Shown in pieces: positions 18,040 through 25,460 of a DNA stretch of 64,000 bases (position 1 is the first letter of the stretch; every line of letters starts with the position of its first letter). The DNA comes from Agreia bicolorata (GTDB lineage: Bacteria; Actinomycetota; Actinomycetes; Actinomycetales; Microbacteriaceae). Both the position numbers and the translations under genes were made by a program. The notes under the pieces were generated by a model. That model had not been told where the DNA came from. It saw only the letters and a program-made list of their open reading frames with translations, and ran no database searches. The stretch lies in contig NZ_JYFC01000004.1 in NCBI RefSeq assembly GCF_000938265.1, forward strand, positions 62,001 through 126,000, in the 5' to 3' direction.

Positions 18040-19370
18040 CCGATGCCACCCAGCCCTCGATCGATGTCGCGCAGCCCGAGTACGACTGGCAGGGGTACGC
18101 CTTCGACACCCGCCAGGTGCACGCGGGGGAGTACGAGGATCTCAATGCCGGAGCCCGCGTCTCGCCGATCGCGATGACCGCCGGCTACCGCTTCGACTCG
18201 TTCGACGACGCCCGCAACCGGTTCTCGGGAGACGCCGACGGACTCATCTACTCACGCCAGCGCAATCCCTCCGGGGCCGTGGCCGAGAAGCGCATCGCCT
18301 CGCTCGAAGGGGGATCGGAAGCCATCGTCGTGTCGTCGGGACAGGCCGCGATCACAGCGGCCCTGCTCGCGCTCGCGGAGAACGGCGAGCGCATCGTGTC
18401 GACGGCCAGCATCTATAGCGGCACGCGGGTGCTCTTCGGTCGCAGCTTCGCCCGCTTCGGTGTGTCGGTCGACTACGTGTGGAACACGGCCGACGACGAC
18501 GAGTGGGATCGCGTCATCCAGCCCAACACGAAGGCGATCTTCACCGAGACGATCCCCAATCCCAAGAACGACATCGTCGATATCGAGCAGGTCGCCCGGG
18601 TGGCCGCCCGGCACGGTATCCCGCTCGTGGTCGACAACACGATCGCGTCGCCCTACGTCATCCGCCCGATCGAACACGGCGCGGCAGTCGTGGTGCACTC
18701 GTCGACGAAGTTCCTCTCGGGCCATGGCGCGGGGCTCTCCGGGGCGATCGTCGACGGCGGCACGTTCGACTGGGCCGCCTCGGAGAGGCGCTATCCGCTG
18801 CTGACCGAGCCGCAGACATCCGGTGGCAGATCGCTGCTCGAGCGATACGGCCGCACCGGCTACGCGCGGCTCGCTCGCGAGGCCGTGGTCAACGACATCG
18901 GGCCAGCGCTGTCGCCGTTCAACTCGTTTCTGCTGCACCAGGGCATCGAGACTCTGTCACTGCGCATGGAGCGGCATCTCGACAGCTCGGTGACGATCGC
19001 CCGGTGGCTCGAGCAGCACGCGAAGGTCGAGAGCGTCGACTTCGCCGGGCTGAAATCGAATCCGGCGTACGAGCTGGCGCAGCGTCTGTACGGCGGACGC
19101 ACCGGGTCGGTCTTCGCCGTGACCGTTCGCGGGGGAGCAGCCGGGGCGCGGAGCTTTCTCGACGGTCTGCGGGTCGTCTCCCGCATGACGAACATCGGCG
19201 ACGTGCGGTCGATGGCGCTGCATCCCGCGACCACGACGCATTTCTCGTTCACCGAGGAGCTGCGCCAGAAGCTCGGAATCACCGCGGGACTCGTCAGGCT
19301 GTCGATCGGCATCGAAGACGTGAACGACCTCGTCGCCGACCTCGACCAGGCACTGGCCCGCGTCGTCTAG
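18036..19370 (+). CDS. O-acetylhomoserine sulfhydrylase-like PLP enzyme (Cys/Met metabolism)
   Basis: 444 aa. Trans-sulfuration family: FDTRQVHAGEYEDLNAGARV, IYSRQRNPSGAVAEKRIASLEGG, SSGQAAITAALLAL, the PLP lysine in VVHSSTKFLSGHG, and the C-terminal SRMTNIGDVRSMALHPATTTH typical of O-acetylhomoserine aminocarboxypropyltransferases. It would add sulfide or methanethiol to O-acetylhomoserine, giving homocysteine or methionine. GTG 18036 overlaps the stop of the C-S lyase gene (GTGA). Convergent with the ArsR-SRPBCC gene 13 bases away. Confidence 0.9.
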   Translation: MTDATQPSIDVAQPEYDWQGYAFDTRQVHAGEYEDLNAGARVSPIAMTAGYRFDSFDDARNRFSGDADGLIYSRQRNPSGAVAEKRIASLEGGSEAIVVSSGQAAITAALLALAENGERIVSTASIYSGTRVLFGRSFARFGVSVDYVWNTADDDEWDRVIQPNTKAIFTETIPNPKNDIVDIEQVARVAARHGIPLVVDNTIASPYVIRPIEHGAAVVVHSSTKFLSGHGAGLSGAIVDGGTFDWAASERRYPLLTEPQTSGGRSLLERYGRTGYARLAREAVVNDIGPALSPFNSFLLHQGIETLSLRMERHLDSSVTIARWLEQHAKVESVDFAGLKSNPAYELAQRLYGGRTGSVFAVTVRGGAAGARSFLDGLRVVSRMTNIGDVRSMALHPATTTHFSFTEELRQKLGITAGLVRLSIGIEDVNDLVADLDQALARVV

Positions 19371-19383
19371 GTGGCGCGGGGTT

Positions 19384-20136
19384 CTAGGAATACATGAGCG
19401 AGCCGGGCGTGGTGAGCTTCTCGCCGGTCTCGAGGTAGGTCTTGAGGCCGGAGAGGATCATCGGCCAGCCGCCATAGAGCTGCTCGTTCGCGCCTTCGCG
19501 CAGTTCGTCGTGGGTCACCACAAGTCGGCACGAATCGCCGACCTGCTCGATCTCCCACGTGACCCGGGTCGTGCCTTCTGACTCGACCTCGTCGCTCCAG
19601 CGGGCCACCATCGACTGCACAAGCTTGCGCGGAGGGTCGACCACGAGGTTCACTCCGTCTCCGAGCGGCGCGTTCGCTTTGGGATTGGTCTGCGTGTAGC
19701 TCGACCCTTCGGTGAAGTCCGACTCGATCGTGTTGCCGAAGTTGTACACGCTGCGGATCTCGCTGTCGGTGATCGCCTGCCACAGACGCTCGGGCGTCGT
19801 GCGGATGTAGATCTCGAATACCTTTTCCATGGTTCTCTCCAGTTCTGTTTTGAGGTCGCTGAGCGCGGCCGTCCAGGGTTCTGCGTATTTGCTCGTCCAT
19901 CGGTCGTGCACGAGCCGGATGGGCACGGGATTGAGAAAATGCAGCTTCTCGCGGCCTCGTCGCCGAGTGATCACGAGCCGAGCATCTTCGAGAATTCCCA
20001 GGTGTTTCATAACTCCGAAGCGGCTCATATCGAACCGCGCCTCGAGCGCGCCGAGCGACTGGCCGTCTTCGAGAAAGAGCGCATCGAGGATCGCTCTTCG
20101 CGTGGGATCGGCAAGTGCCCGGAATACCTCATCCAT
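19384..20136 (-). CDS. ArsR-family HTH regulator fused to SRPBCC (AHSA1) domain
   Basis: 250 aa. Residues 1-85 form an ArsR winged helix: FRALADPTRRAILDAL, LGALEARFDMSRFGVMKHLG, and RRRGREKLHFLNPVPI; residues about 100-245 form an AHSA1/SRPBCC hot-dog-like ligand cavity (EIYIRTTPERLWQAITD, GGWPMILSGLKTYLETG). No metal-binding cysteine pair of classical ArsR is seen, so the SRPBCC half probably senses a hydrophobic or small organic ligand. A perfect palindrome 14 bases upstream of the ATG is its likely own operator. Confidence 0.9.
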   Translation of the reverse strand: MDEVFRALADPTRRAILDALFLEDGQSLGALEARFDMSRFGVMKHLGILEDARLVITRRRGREKLHFLNPVPIRLVHDRWTSKYAEPWTAALSDLKTELERTMEKVFEIYIRTTPERLWQAITDSEIRSVYNFGNTIESDFTEGSSYTQTNPKANAPLGDGVNLVVDPPRKLVQSMVARWSDEVESEGTTRVTWEIEQVGDSCRLVVTHDELREGANEQLYGGWPMILSGLKTYLETGEKLTTPGSLMYS

Positions 20137-20149
20137 GCGTCAAAGATAT

Positions 20150-20165
20150 GTGACCATATGGTCAC
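20150..20165. promoter_or_regulatory. Palindromic operator of the ArsR-SRPBCC gene
   Basis: GTGACCATATGGTCAC is a perfect 16-bp palindrome just upstream of the leftward regulator gene (ATG at 20136). The TGACC-N4-GGTCA shape and location fit an autoregulatory site; binding is inferred. Confidence 0.7.
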
Positions 20166-20178
20166 CTGTCAAGGATTC

Positions 20179-22734
20179 TCAGCGCGTCTGGCGACGGCCG
20201 CTCAGCGCGGCGATCGCGTCGGCTCGGTTTGACACGCCCAGCTTGCGATAGAGCGACCTGAGCTGCGTCTTCACGGTGTTGGGCGACACGACCAGTGCGT
20301 CAGCGATGTCAGACACCGACGACAGGCGCACGAGCTGCTCGGCGACTGCCTCCTCGCGTGAGGTCAGGGGGGCGCGGGCCGGGGCGATGGGAATGAGCGA
20401 CGGCGCGCCCGCCAGCGCGGGTTCGACGGAGCTCATCTCTGCGAGCATCGAATGCTGGTGCTGCTCAGGGATGAGGGCGAACGCGAGACCCTGGTGACTG
20501 TGCTGAAGAAAGGTTGCGGCTCGGAGCGTGGCGGCCGTTCCCTCGTCGCGACCGGTCGCGACGAGCGCGGCCGCGCGCAGGACCAGTACCTCGGCTTCGA
20601 CCCGAGGTGTCTGGTCGCCGCCCGGGGGATGCTGCTCGAGCAGTTCAAGAGTCGTGTCGGGATTGCCGCGCGCCAGCGAGATCCGCGCCAGGGCCACCGT
20701 GTCACGTCGCCCGCGCTTCCCTTGCACGGCGAGGGCCTTCTCCGCGGCATCCGCGTCGCCGGCCGCCAGAAGCAGCAGCGACCGAGTCGCCCTGAGTCTG
20801 GCCGCGGTGAACGGTCCGAGGGCCGAGCGGTTCTGATGCGTGTCTACCTCGCGTTCGAATTCGAGCAGCGCGCGATCGAGGTCTCCTCGGAACAGAGCCA
20901 CGAGTGCATCGAGGTGGGCCAGGATGGGCCAGTGCTCGATGGTGGGTCTGTGCTTGTCGAGCGAACGCACGTGGCTGTCGGCGGTCTCGGCATCGAATCG
21001 TTCGAGGGCGATGAAGGCACGCGCAACGCGATGGAAGCTCCCCGCATACCCGTTGATCCAGCCGTCCGGCCATGTTCGAGTCGCCCCATCGGCCACGCGG
21101 TCCTCGGCGGTCACGAGGTCTCCCGTGATGGCGGCCGCACCGGCCTCGAGCGCCAGCCCCTGCAGGCCGGCAGGCAGGTTCTCGGCCTCGCCGATGGACG
21201 CGCTCCGGCGGAAGCAGTCCATGGCCTTGTCCATACGGCCGTTGTAGAAGAAGCTCGTGCCGATATGCGTGAACAGCACGGGCACCAGTCGACCGAGCGA
21301 CGCCCGATCCTCGAGGCTCAGACCGATGAGTGTCTCGTAGGCGACCTCTGCGGCCGTGAGTGACGCCTCGAACGATCCGAGAACTCTCAGAGACGAGCTC
21401 TCGATGGTGCGGAACAGGGCCCGGTCGGGTGGTTCGGCGCGCTCGCCCTGGACGCGCGACGAAGCGATGGCCAGGCCGAAGAGTTCGATGGCGCGTAGCC
21501 GGTGCTGTTTGCGTGCGTTGAAGATGAGCGCCAGCAGCATGGCAAGCAGAGGGTACTGCCTGAGCGCGAGCAGGGGCGTCTTCGAGAACAGCTCGATGAT
21601 TTGAGCGCTGTGGTTGCGGAGCAGGAGGAATGCCGAGTCGCGCACGATGCGCGACGCGAAATTCAGATCTCGTGCTTGCATGGCGAATTCGAGTGCCTCG
21701 TAGGGCCGGCCGTGCTTGTGCGACCACACCGCCACCTGGCGGCGCAGCCCGTTGAGAGAGCCTCGATCGGCACGCGTCAACTCTCTGAGGAACGATTCAC
21801 GCAGGAGTGGCGTAAGGGTGAAGACCCTGTCTCGATCCTCGCCGTGCCACAGCCCCAGTCCCTCTTGCTCAGCGCGGGCGAGAAGGCGCGCAGCGTCAGC
21901 CGAGCCCGACAGGTCGTGCGCCAACGACTCAGTGAGCACGTCGGCGATCGAGATCGCGAGCAGGAACGAGCGGTACTCGTCGTCTTCGGGCGCCGATTCG
22001 GAGGAACCGGCGTTGGCCCACACGTAGCTTTCGTATGTGCTCACGGCGCGCGCGACGCGTTCCGCGGCATCGGATGCCTGCGGCGCGGCCACGGCGACGG
22101 CCCGGGTGAGCAGGGGTGAGCCACCCCAGCGCATGACCTCGTCGATGAGCTGCTCGGACTCGTCGGGACCGAGCGCAGCACGCGCCTCGTTCCTCGAGAA
22201 CGAGAGTTCACGCCATCCGATGACGGCACGCTCGGTCGCAAGCACGGGCCCCGCCGCGTCGACGACGGCGACGCGGCGCGTCGAGAGAACGAGACGCAGA
22301 CGGGGAACGCGGGGGAGCACCGAGAGAAGCGGAGTGATCGCCTCGACGCTCAGGAGATCGGCTCGATCGACGATGAGAACGGTGTCGTGGCCGAGCGACT
22401 GGAGTCCGCGGCGCAGCAACGACCATTCGTCTGTGCCGCCGGCCAGCGCCGCATCGGCGAGTCTCAACGGGTTGCTCTCGGCCAGCATGTCGGCCGCCGA
22501 CAACTCCGCGGCGATCAGCGAGACCACGGCGGGGCCGGAGGTGTCATTCGTCTCCAGCTGAACCCAGATTCCGCTCTGCGACGTGTTCGCGGCCCATTCC
22601 GCGAGGAGCGATGTCTTTCCCGCGCCCGCGGGGCCGTGCACGATCACGAGAGGGGCGGCGGATTCGATGACAGAGACGAGTTCGGGCCTCGCAACGAGAT
22701 TCGGCGGAAGCCGAGGGGCGCCCCACACCGTCAT
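20179..22734 (-). CDS. MalT/LAL-like LuxR-family transcriptional regulator
   Basis: 851 aa. N-terminal STAND NTPase with Walker A HGPAGAGKTSLLAEW (residues about 33-47), a long TPR-like helical middle, and a C-terminal LuxR HTH: LTSREEAVAEQLVRLSSVSD followed by VVSPNTVKTQLRSLYRKLGV. This is the MalT/LAL architecture, in which ligand binding and ATP drive oligomerisation and promoter activation. ATG 22734 overlaps the stop of the membrane-protein gene (ATGA), so the two are co-expressed. Regulated genes are unknown. Confidence 0.9.
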   Translation of the reverse strand: MTVWGAPRLPPNLVARPELVSVIESAAPLVIVHGPAGAGKTSLLAEWAANTSQSGIWVQLETNDTSGPAVVSLIAAELSAADMLAESNPLRLADAALAGGTDEWSLLRRGLQSLGHDTVLIVDRADLLSVEAITPLLSVLPRVPRLRLVLSTRRVAVVDAAGPVLATERAVIGWRELSFSRNEARAALGPDESEQLIDEVMRWGGSPLLTRAVAVAAPQASDAAERVARAVSTYESYVWANAGSSESAPEDDEYRSFLLAISIADVLTESLAHDLSGSADAARLLARAEQEGLGLWHGEDRDRVFTLTPLLRESFLRELTRADRGSLNGLRRQVAVWSHKHGRPYEALEFAMQARDLNFASRIVRDSAFLLLRNHSAQIIELFSKTPLLALRQYPLLAMLLALIFNARKQHRLRAIELFGLAIASSRVQGERAEPPDRALFRTIESSSLRVLGSFEASLTAAEVAYETLIGLSLEDRASLGRLVPVLFTHIGTSFFYNGRMDKAMDCFRRSASIGEAENLPAGLQGLALEAGAAAITGDLVTAEDRVADGATRTWPDGWINGYAGSFHRVARAFIALERFDAETADSHVRSLDKHRPTIEHWPILAHLDALVALFRGDLDRALLEFEREVDTHQNRSALGPFTAARLRATRSLLLLAAGDADAAEKALAVQGKRGRRDTVALARISLARGNPDTTLELLEQHPPGGDQTPRVEAEVLVLRAAALVATGRDEGTAATLRAATFLQHSHQGLAFALIPEQHQHSMLAEMSSVEPALAGAPSLIPIAPARAPLTSREEAVAEQLVRLSSVSDIADALVVSPNTVKTQLRSLYRKLGVSNRADAIAALSGRRQTR

Positions 22735-23357
22735 GAGCTGTCTCGACCTCGATGTCGGCGGCGCACTCCGGCGCGCGACAGTGCCTGCTCGATGCGTACC
22801 GCGACGCTCGCCAGCAGCAGCACCGACAGCATCCGGCCGACGAAAGTGAAGACGACGACCCATGCCGACATCACGGCCGGATCGATGACGACCAGCGAGA
22901 TGGCGAAGAGCACGAGCGCGAGCGCGGCGGCGGCCAGATACCAGAATCGCTCCCGCGGTCGGGAGTAGAAACGGCCGGCGAGCAGAACGAGCTCGGCGGT
23001 CAACGCGGGCAGCCCAAGAGCGACCACGATCAGGAATCCGAGGGCGGTGAACGGCAGCGCGAGGAGGCTTGCTACGAGAGCGGTGAGCAGCAGAGATCCG
23101 GGTGCTCGGAGCCACCGCGCCGCGACCAGTGGACCGAGCGAGGAGATCGAGCCGACCAGGGAGTACGCGATGGGCGAGGCGAGCGCGACGGAAGAGGTGA
23201 TCGGGCTCATCGCCACGATCAGTACGGCCGTGAGGGCGCCGAAAGCTGCGCACTGCAGCAGCATCGACGTGCTCCACGCCGACGCTGTTCTGGGAGCGCC
23301 CCCGATTCTCGTCACGTCAGGAGAGCGGGGTCGATCGGCACAAATCCGAAGTCCCAT
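22731..23357 (-). CDS. Small multi-pass membrane protein, possibly ECF-type S component
   Basis: Up to 208 aa with about five or six hydrophobic segments, for example LQCAAFGALTAVLIVAMSP, LLLTALVASLLALPFTALGF and ALALVLFAISLVVIDP, and a basic tail (RRRHRGRD). The size and pattern resemble ECF transporter substrate-binding subunits of the MptD kind, but this is tentative. The ATG at 23357 gives a charged N-terminal stretch; ATG 23264 (MLLQCAAFGA), with GGAG upstream, may be the real start. Coupled to the LuxR regulator by ATGA, which suggests it supplies or senses that regulator's ligand. Confidence 0.6.
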   Translation of the reverse strand: MGLRICADRPRSPDVTRIGGAPRTASAWSTSMLLQCAAFGALTAVLIVAMSPITSSVALASPIAYSLVGSISSLGPLVAARWLRAPGSLLLTALVASLLALPFTALGFLIVVALGLPALTAELVLLAGRFYSRPRERFWYLAAAALALVLFAISLVVIDPAVMSAWVVVFTFVGRMLSVLLLASVAVRIEQALSRAGVRRRHRGRDSS

Positions 23358-23455
23358 ATCGTCATGATGCCTTATTAAACACCTGCCGCAGCCCGCCCTG
23401 CCCCCGGCCGCGGGCAGCCGGTATCCTGTCGAGACGGCCTGAGACAGGAGTTTGT

Positions 23456-24127
23456 GTGAGTCAACTGAGCCAGCCCCCCGCCTTCTCGTACCCGAATCAG
23501 CGCGTCATCCGGCCTCCTCTGCCGAAGACGCAGCGCAATCGAGCCCTGTTCGCCGGCGCCGTGTCGAACACCGTGCTCTCTGCCGGGCTCGGCATTCTCA
23601 GCGCGGCCGGGCTCGTCATCGCGTTCGGCCTCATCTGGGAGTTCGTTCTGCTCCTCATCAGGGCCTCCGGCACGTCGACGTCGAGCTTTGGCGATCAGAG
23701 GCCGGTCGAGTGGGTGCTCGAACGGCTCGGCTACGATCCTTCCGATGCCTGGATCTTCTGGGCTGTCATCGTGGTTCTGCTGATCGCCGGGGCGTTCGTC
23801 AGCTGGGCGGGAATCTGGATCGGCAAGGCCATCGTCGCGGAGTCCGGTGCTGCCAGGCCGTGGGCCGTGACCTGGAGTGCGACGGGCATCCTGCTCGGAC
23901 TCGGGCTCATCGCATCGACCGTCGTCTCGCCGTTGGCGGGCCCGGCCCTCTCGGTGGTGCTGGGTTCGGCCGTCGCGAGTGGTGCTCCGACCGAAGACGG
24001 CTCGGCCGGCATCGGCGTGGCCCTGGCGGCCTCCATTATCGGAGCGATCCTCTCGCTCGCCGTCTACGCGATTGCCGGCTCCCTCGTGTGGTGGTGGATG
24101 GCGCACGCCTTGCGCCGAGCCGCGTGA
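23456..24127 (+). CDS. Hypothetical membrane protein
   Basis: 223 aa. After a proline-rich N-terminus come roughly five membrane segments (TVLSAGLGILSAAGLVIAFG, AWIFWAVIVVLLIAGAFVSW, GILLGLGLIASTVVSPLAGP, and two near the C-terminus ending WWWMAHALRRAA). GTG 23456 follows GACAGGAG. I do not recognise the family. Its stop overlaps the GTG of the LacI gene (GTGA), so it is co-transcribed with that regulator; a link to sugar uptake is not evident. Confidence 0.72.
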   Translation: MSQLSQPPAFSYPNQRVIRPPLPKTQRNRALFAGAVSNTVLSAGLGILSAAGLVIAFGLIWEFVLLLIRASGTSTSSFGDQRPVEWVLERLGYDPSDAWIFWAVIVVLLIAGAFVSWAGIWIGKAIVAESGAARPWAVTWSATGILLGLGLIASTVVSPLAGPALSVVLGSAVASGAPTEDGSAGIGVALAASIIGAILSLAVYAIAGSLVWWWMAHALRRAA

Positions 24128-25143
24128 CCCAGCCGCCGGCATCCGGGCGGGCCCCCAGCATTCGCGATGTCGCTCGCCTCGCGGGCGTGTCGCACCAGAC
24201 CGTCTCGCGCGTGCTCAACGCGCACCCGAGCATCCGGCCAGAGACCAGGGAGCGTGTGCTCGCCGTGATGGGCGAGTTGAACTATCGCCCCAACCGCGCG
24301 GCGCGCACCCTCGTGACCTCGCGGTCGGCGACCCTCGGGGTGCTTTCCGCGTCGAGTGCGCAGTACGGTCCCGCGTCGAGCATCAGAGCCATCGAGCGCG
24401 CTGCCCGTGCCGAGGGCTATTTCGTGAACACGGTCAACGTCGACGGTTCCGATGTCGACGAGATCGAGGCCGCGCTCACCCACCTGCTCGACCTCGGAAT
24501 CGAGGGGCTTGTTGTGATCGCACCGCAGGTGAGGGTCTTCGACGCCCTGGTGTCGCGCGGCCTCGACCTGCCCTTCGTCACGATGCAGTCCACGGGGCGG
24601 CAGGGAGACCACGCACTCTCGGTCGACCAGATCACGGGAGCCAGGCGCGCGACGAGGCATCTGATCGAACTCGGGCACACGCGCATCCAGCATCTGGCCG
24701 GCCCGCTCGACTGGATCGAGGCGGAGGCTCGCATCGTCGGATTCCACGCGGAGCTCGAGGCTGCAGGGCTGCCCCGGGTCGAGCCGCTCGTCGGTGATTG
24801 GACTCCGGAGTCGGGCTACGTCGCCGGGCAGAGGATCGCCGGAGAGGGCGGCCCCACCGCGGTGTTCTCTGCCAACGATCAGATGGCCCTCGGTCTGCTG
24901 CACGCGCTGCGCGACGCAGGGCTGGATGTTCCGGGTGACGTCAGCGTCGTCGGTTTCGACGACATTCCCGAGGCCGCGCATTTCTGGCCGCCGCTCACGA
25001 CTGTGCGGCAGGACTTCGACGAGTTCGGGCGCCGCTGCATCGCGCTGCTGCTTGCGGCGATCCGCGGCACCCCGGTGGAGGAGCGCGCTCTGGTTCCCGA
25101 CCTGATCGTGCGGTCGTCGACGGCACCGCCCCGCGCGCGCTGA
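24124..25143 (+). CDS. LacI-family transcriptional regulator, likely of the pentose genes
   Basis: 339 aa. N-terminal HTH SIRDVARLAGVSHQTVSRVL with hinge NYRPNRAARTL, then a periplasmic-binding-like sensor with AVFSANDQMALGLLHALRDA and VSVVGFDDIPEAAHFWPPLT. It sits directly upstream of araBDA, whose promoter contains the palindrome AATGTGAACGGTCACATT (25401-25418); the same core occurs before the xylA/sugar-binding-protein genes. That makes it a probable AraR-like repressor of both. GTG 24124 overlaps the preceding stop. Confidence 0.88.
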   Translation: MTQPPASGRAPSIRDVARLAGVSHQTVSRVLNAHPSIRPETRERVLAVMGELNYRPNRAARTLVTSRSATLGVLSASSAQYGPASSIRAIERAARAEGYFVNTVNVDGSDVDEIEAALTHLLDLGIEGLVVIAPQVRVFDALVSRGLDLPFVTMQSTGRQGDHALSVDQITGARRATRHLIELGHTRIQHLAGPLDWIEAEARIVGFHAELEAAGLPRVEPLVGDWTPESGYVAGQRIAGEGGPTAVFSANDQMALGLLHALRDAGLDVPGDVSVVGFDDIPEAAHFWPPLTTVRQDFDEFGRRCIALLLAAIRGTPVEERALVPDLIVRSSTAPPRAR

Positions 25144-25243
25144 GCATCCGCGCGGCCACTCGCAGCCGACTCGGCGCAGATGCACCGAAGGCTGCGGTTT
25201 TGAGTGCATCCGGGTCGGGTCGATGGGGGGCGCTCGATCCACC

Positions 25244-25289
25244 CGGCGCAGAAGCACCTTCCGCGCCGGGTGAGGGTGCTTCTGCGCCG
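25244..25289. terminator. Hairpin after the LacI gene (possible terminator)
   Basis: Perfect 15-bp arms CGGCGCAGAAGCACC (25244-25258) and GGTGCTTCTGCGCCG (25275-25289) around a 16-base loop. It lies within the second copy of the 58-bp duplicated element. No T-run follows, so termination would be of the L-shaped or hairpin-only type. Confidence 0.5.
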
Positions 25290-25360
25290 AGTCGATGGGG
25301 CGACGTGGGTGATGGGGCGACGTGGGTGATGTGTCATGTGGCGCGACATCGGGGCAGCGC

Positions 25361-25391
25361 TTGACATCTCGCGGCGCCGCTCAGGTAACAT
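25361..25391 (+). promoter_or_regulatory. araB promoter
   Basis: TTGACA at 25361-25366 and TAACAT at 25386-25391 with a 19-base spacer; the expected start of transcription falls at the edge of the LacI-type operator at 25401. Assignment is by sequence match only. Confidence 0.6.
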
Positions 25392-25400
25392 GAACACGGC

Positions 25401-25418
25401 AATGTGAACGGTCACATT
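25401..25418. promoter_or_regulatory. LacI-type operator of araBDA
   Basis: AATGTGAACGGTCACATT: 7-bp inverted arms around a 4-base centre, placed between the -10 box and the araB Shine-Dalgarno, a position suited to repression. The 14-base core TGTGAACGGTCACA recurs at 32837-32850. Confidence 0.78.
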
Positions 25419-25460
25419 GGCCGGATCCACCGCGTGAGAACGAACGAAGGAGTTCCCCCG

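Larger units (their letters stand above)
25144..25460. promoter_or_regulatory. Intergenic region: duplicated hairpin element, tandem repeat and araB promoter
   Basis: 317 bases with no gene. It holds two diverged 58-bp copies of one element (25171-25228 and 25243-25300), two exact 17-bp tandem copies of GATGGGGCGACGTGGGT (25294-25310, 25311-25327), and then the araB promoter and operator. Confidence 0.75.

Noticed and set aside
25294-25327. CRISPR repeats
   Set aside because: Only two adjacent 17-bp copies without spacers and no cas genes in the window.
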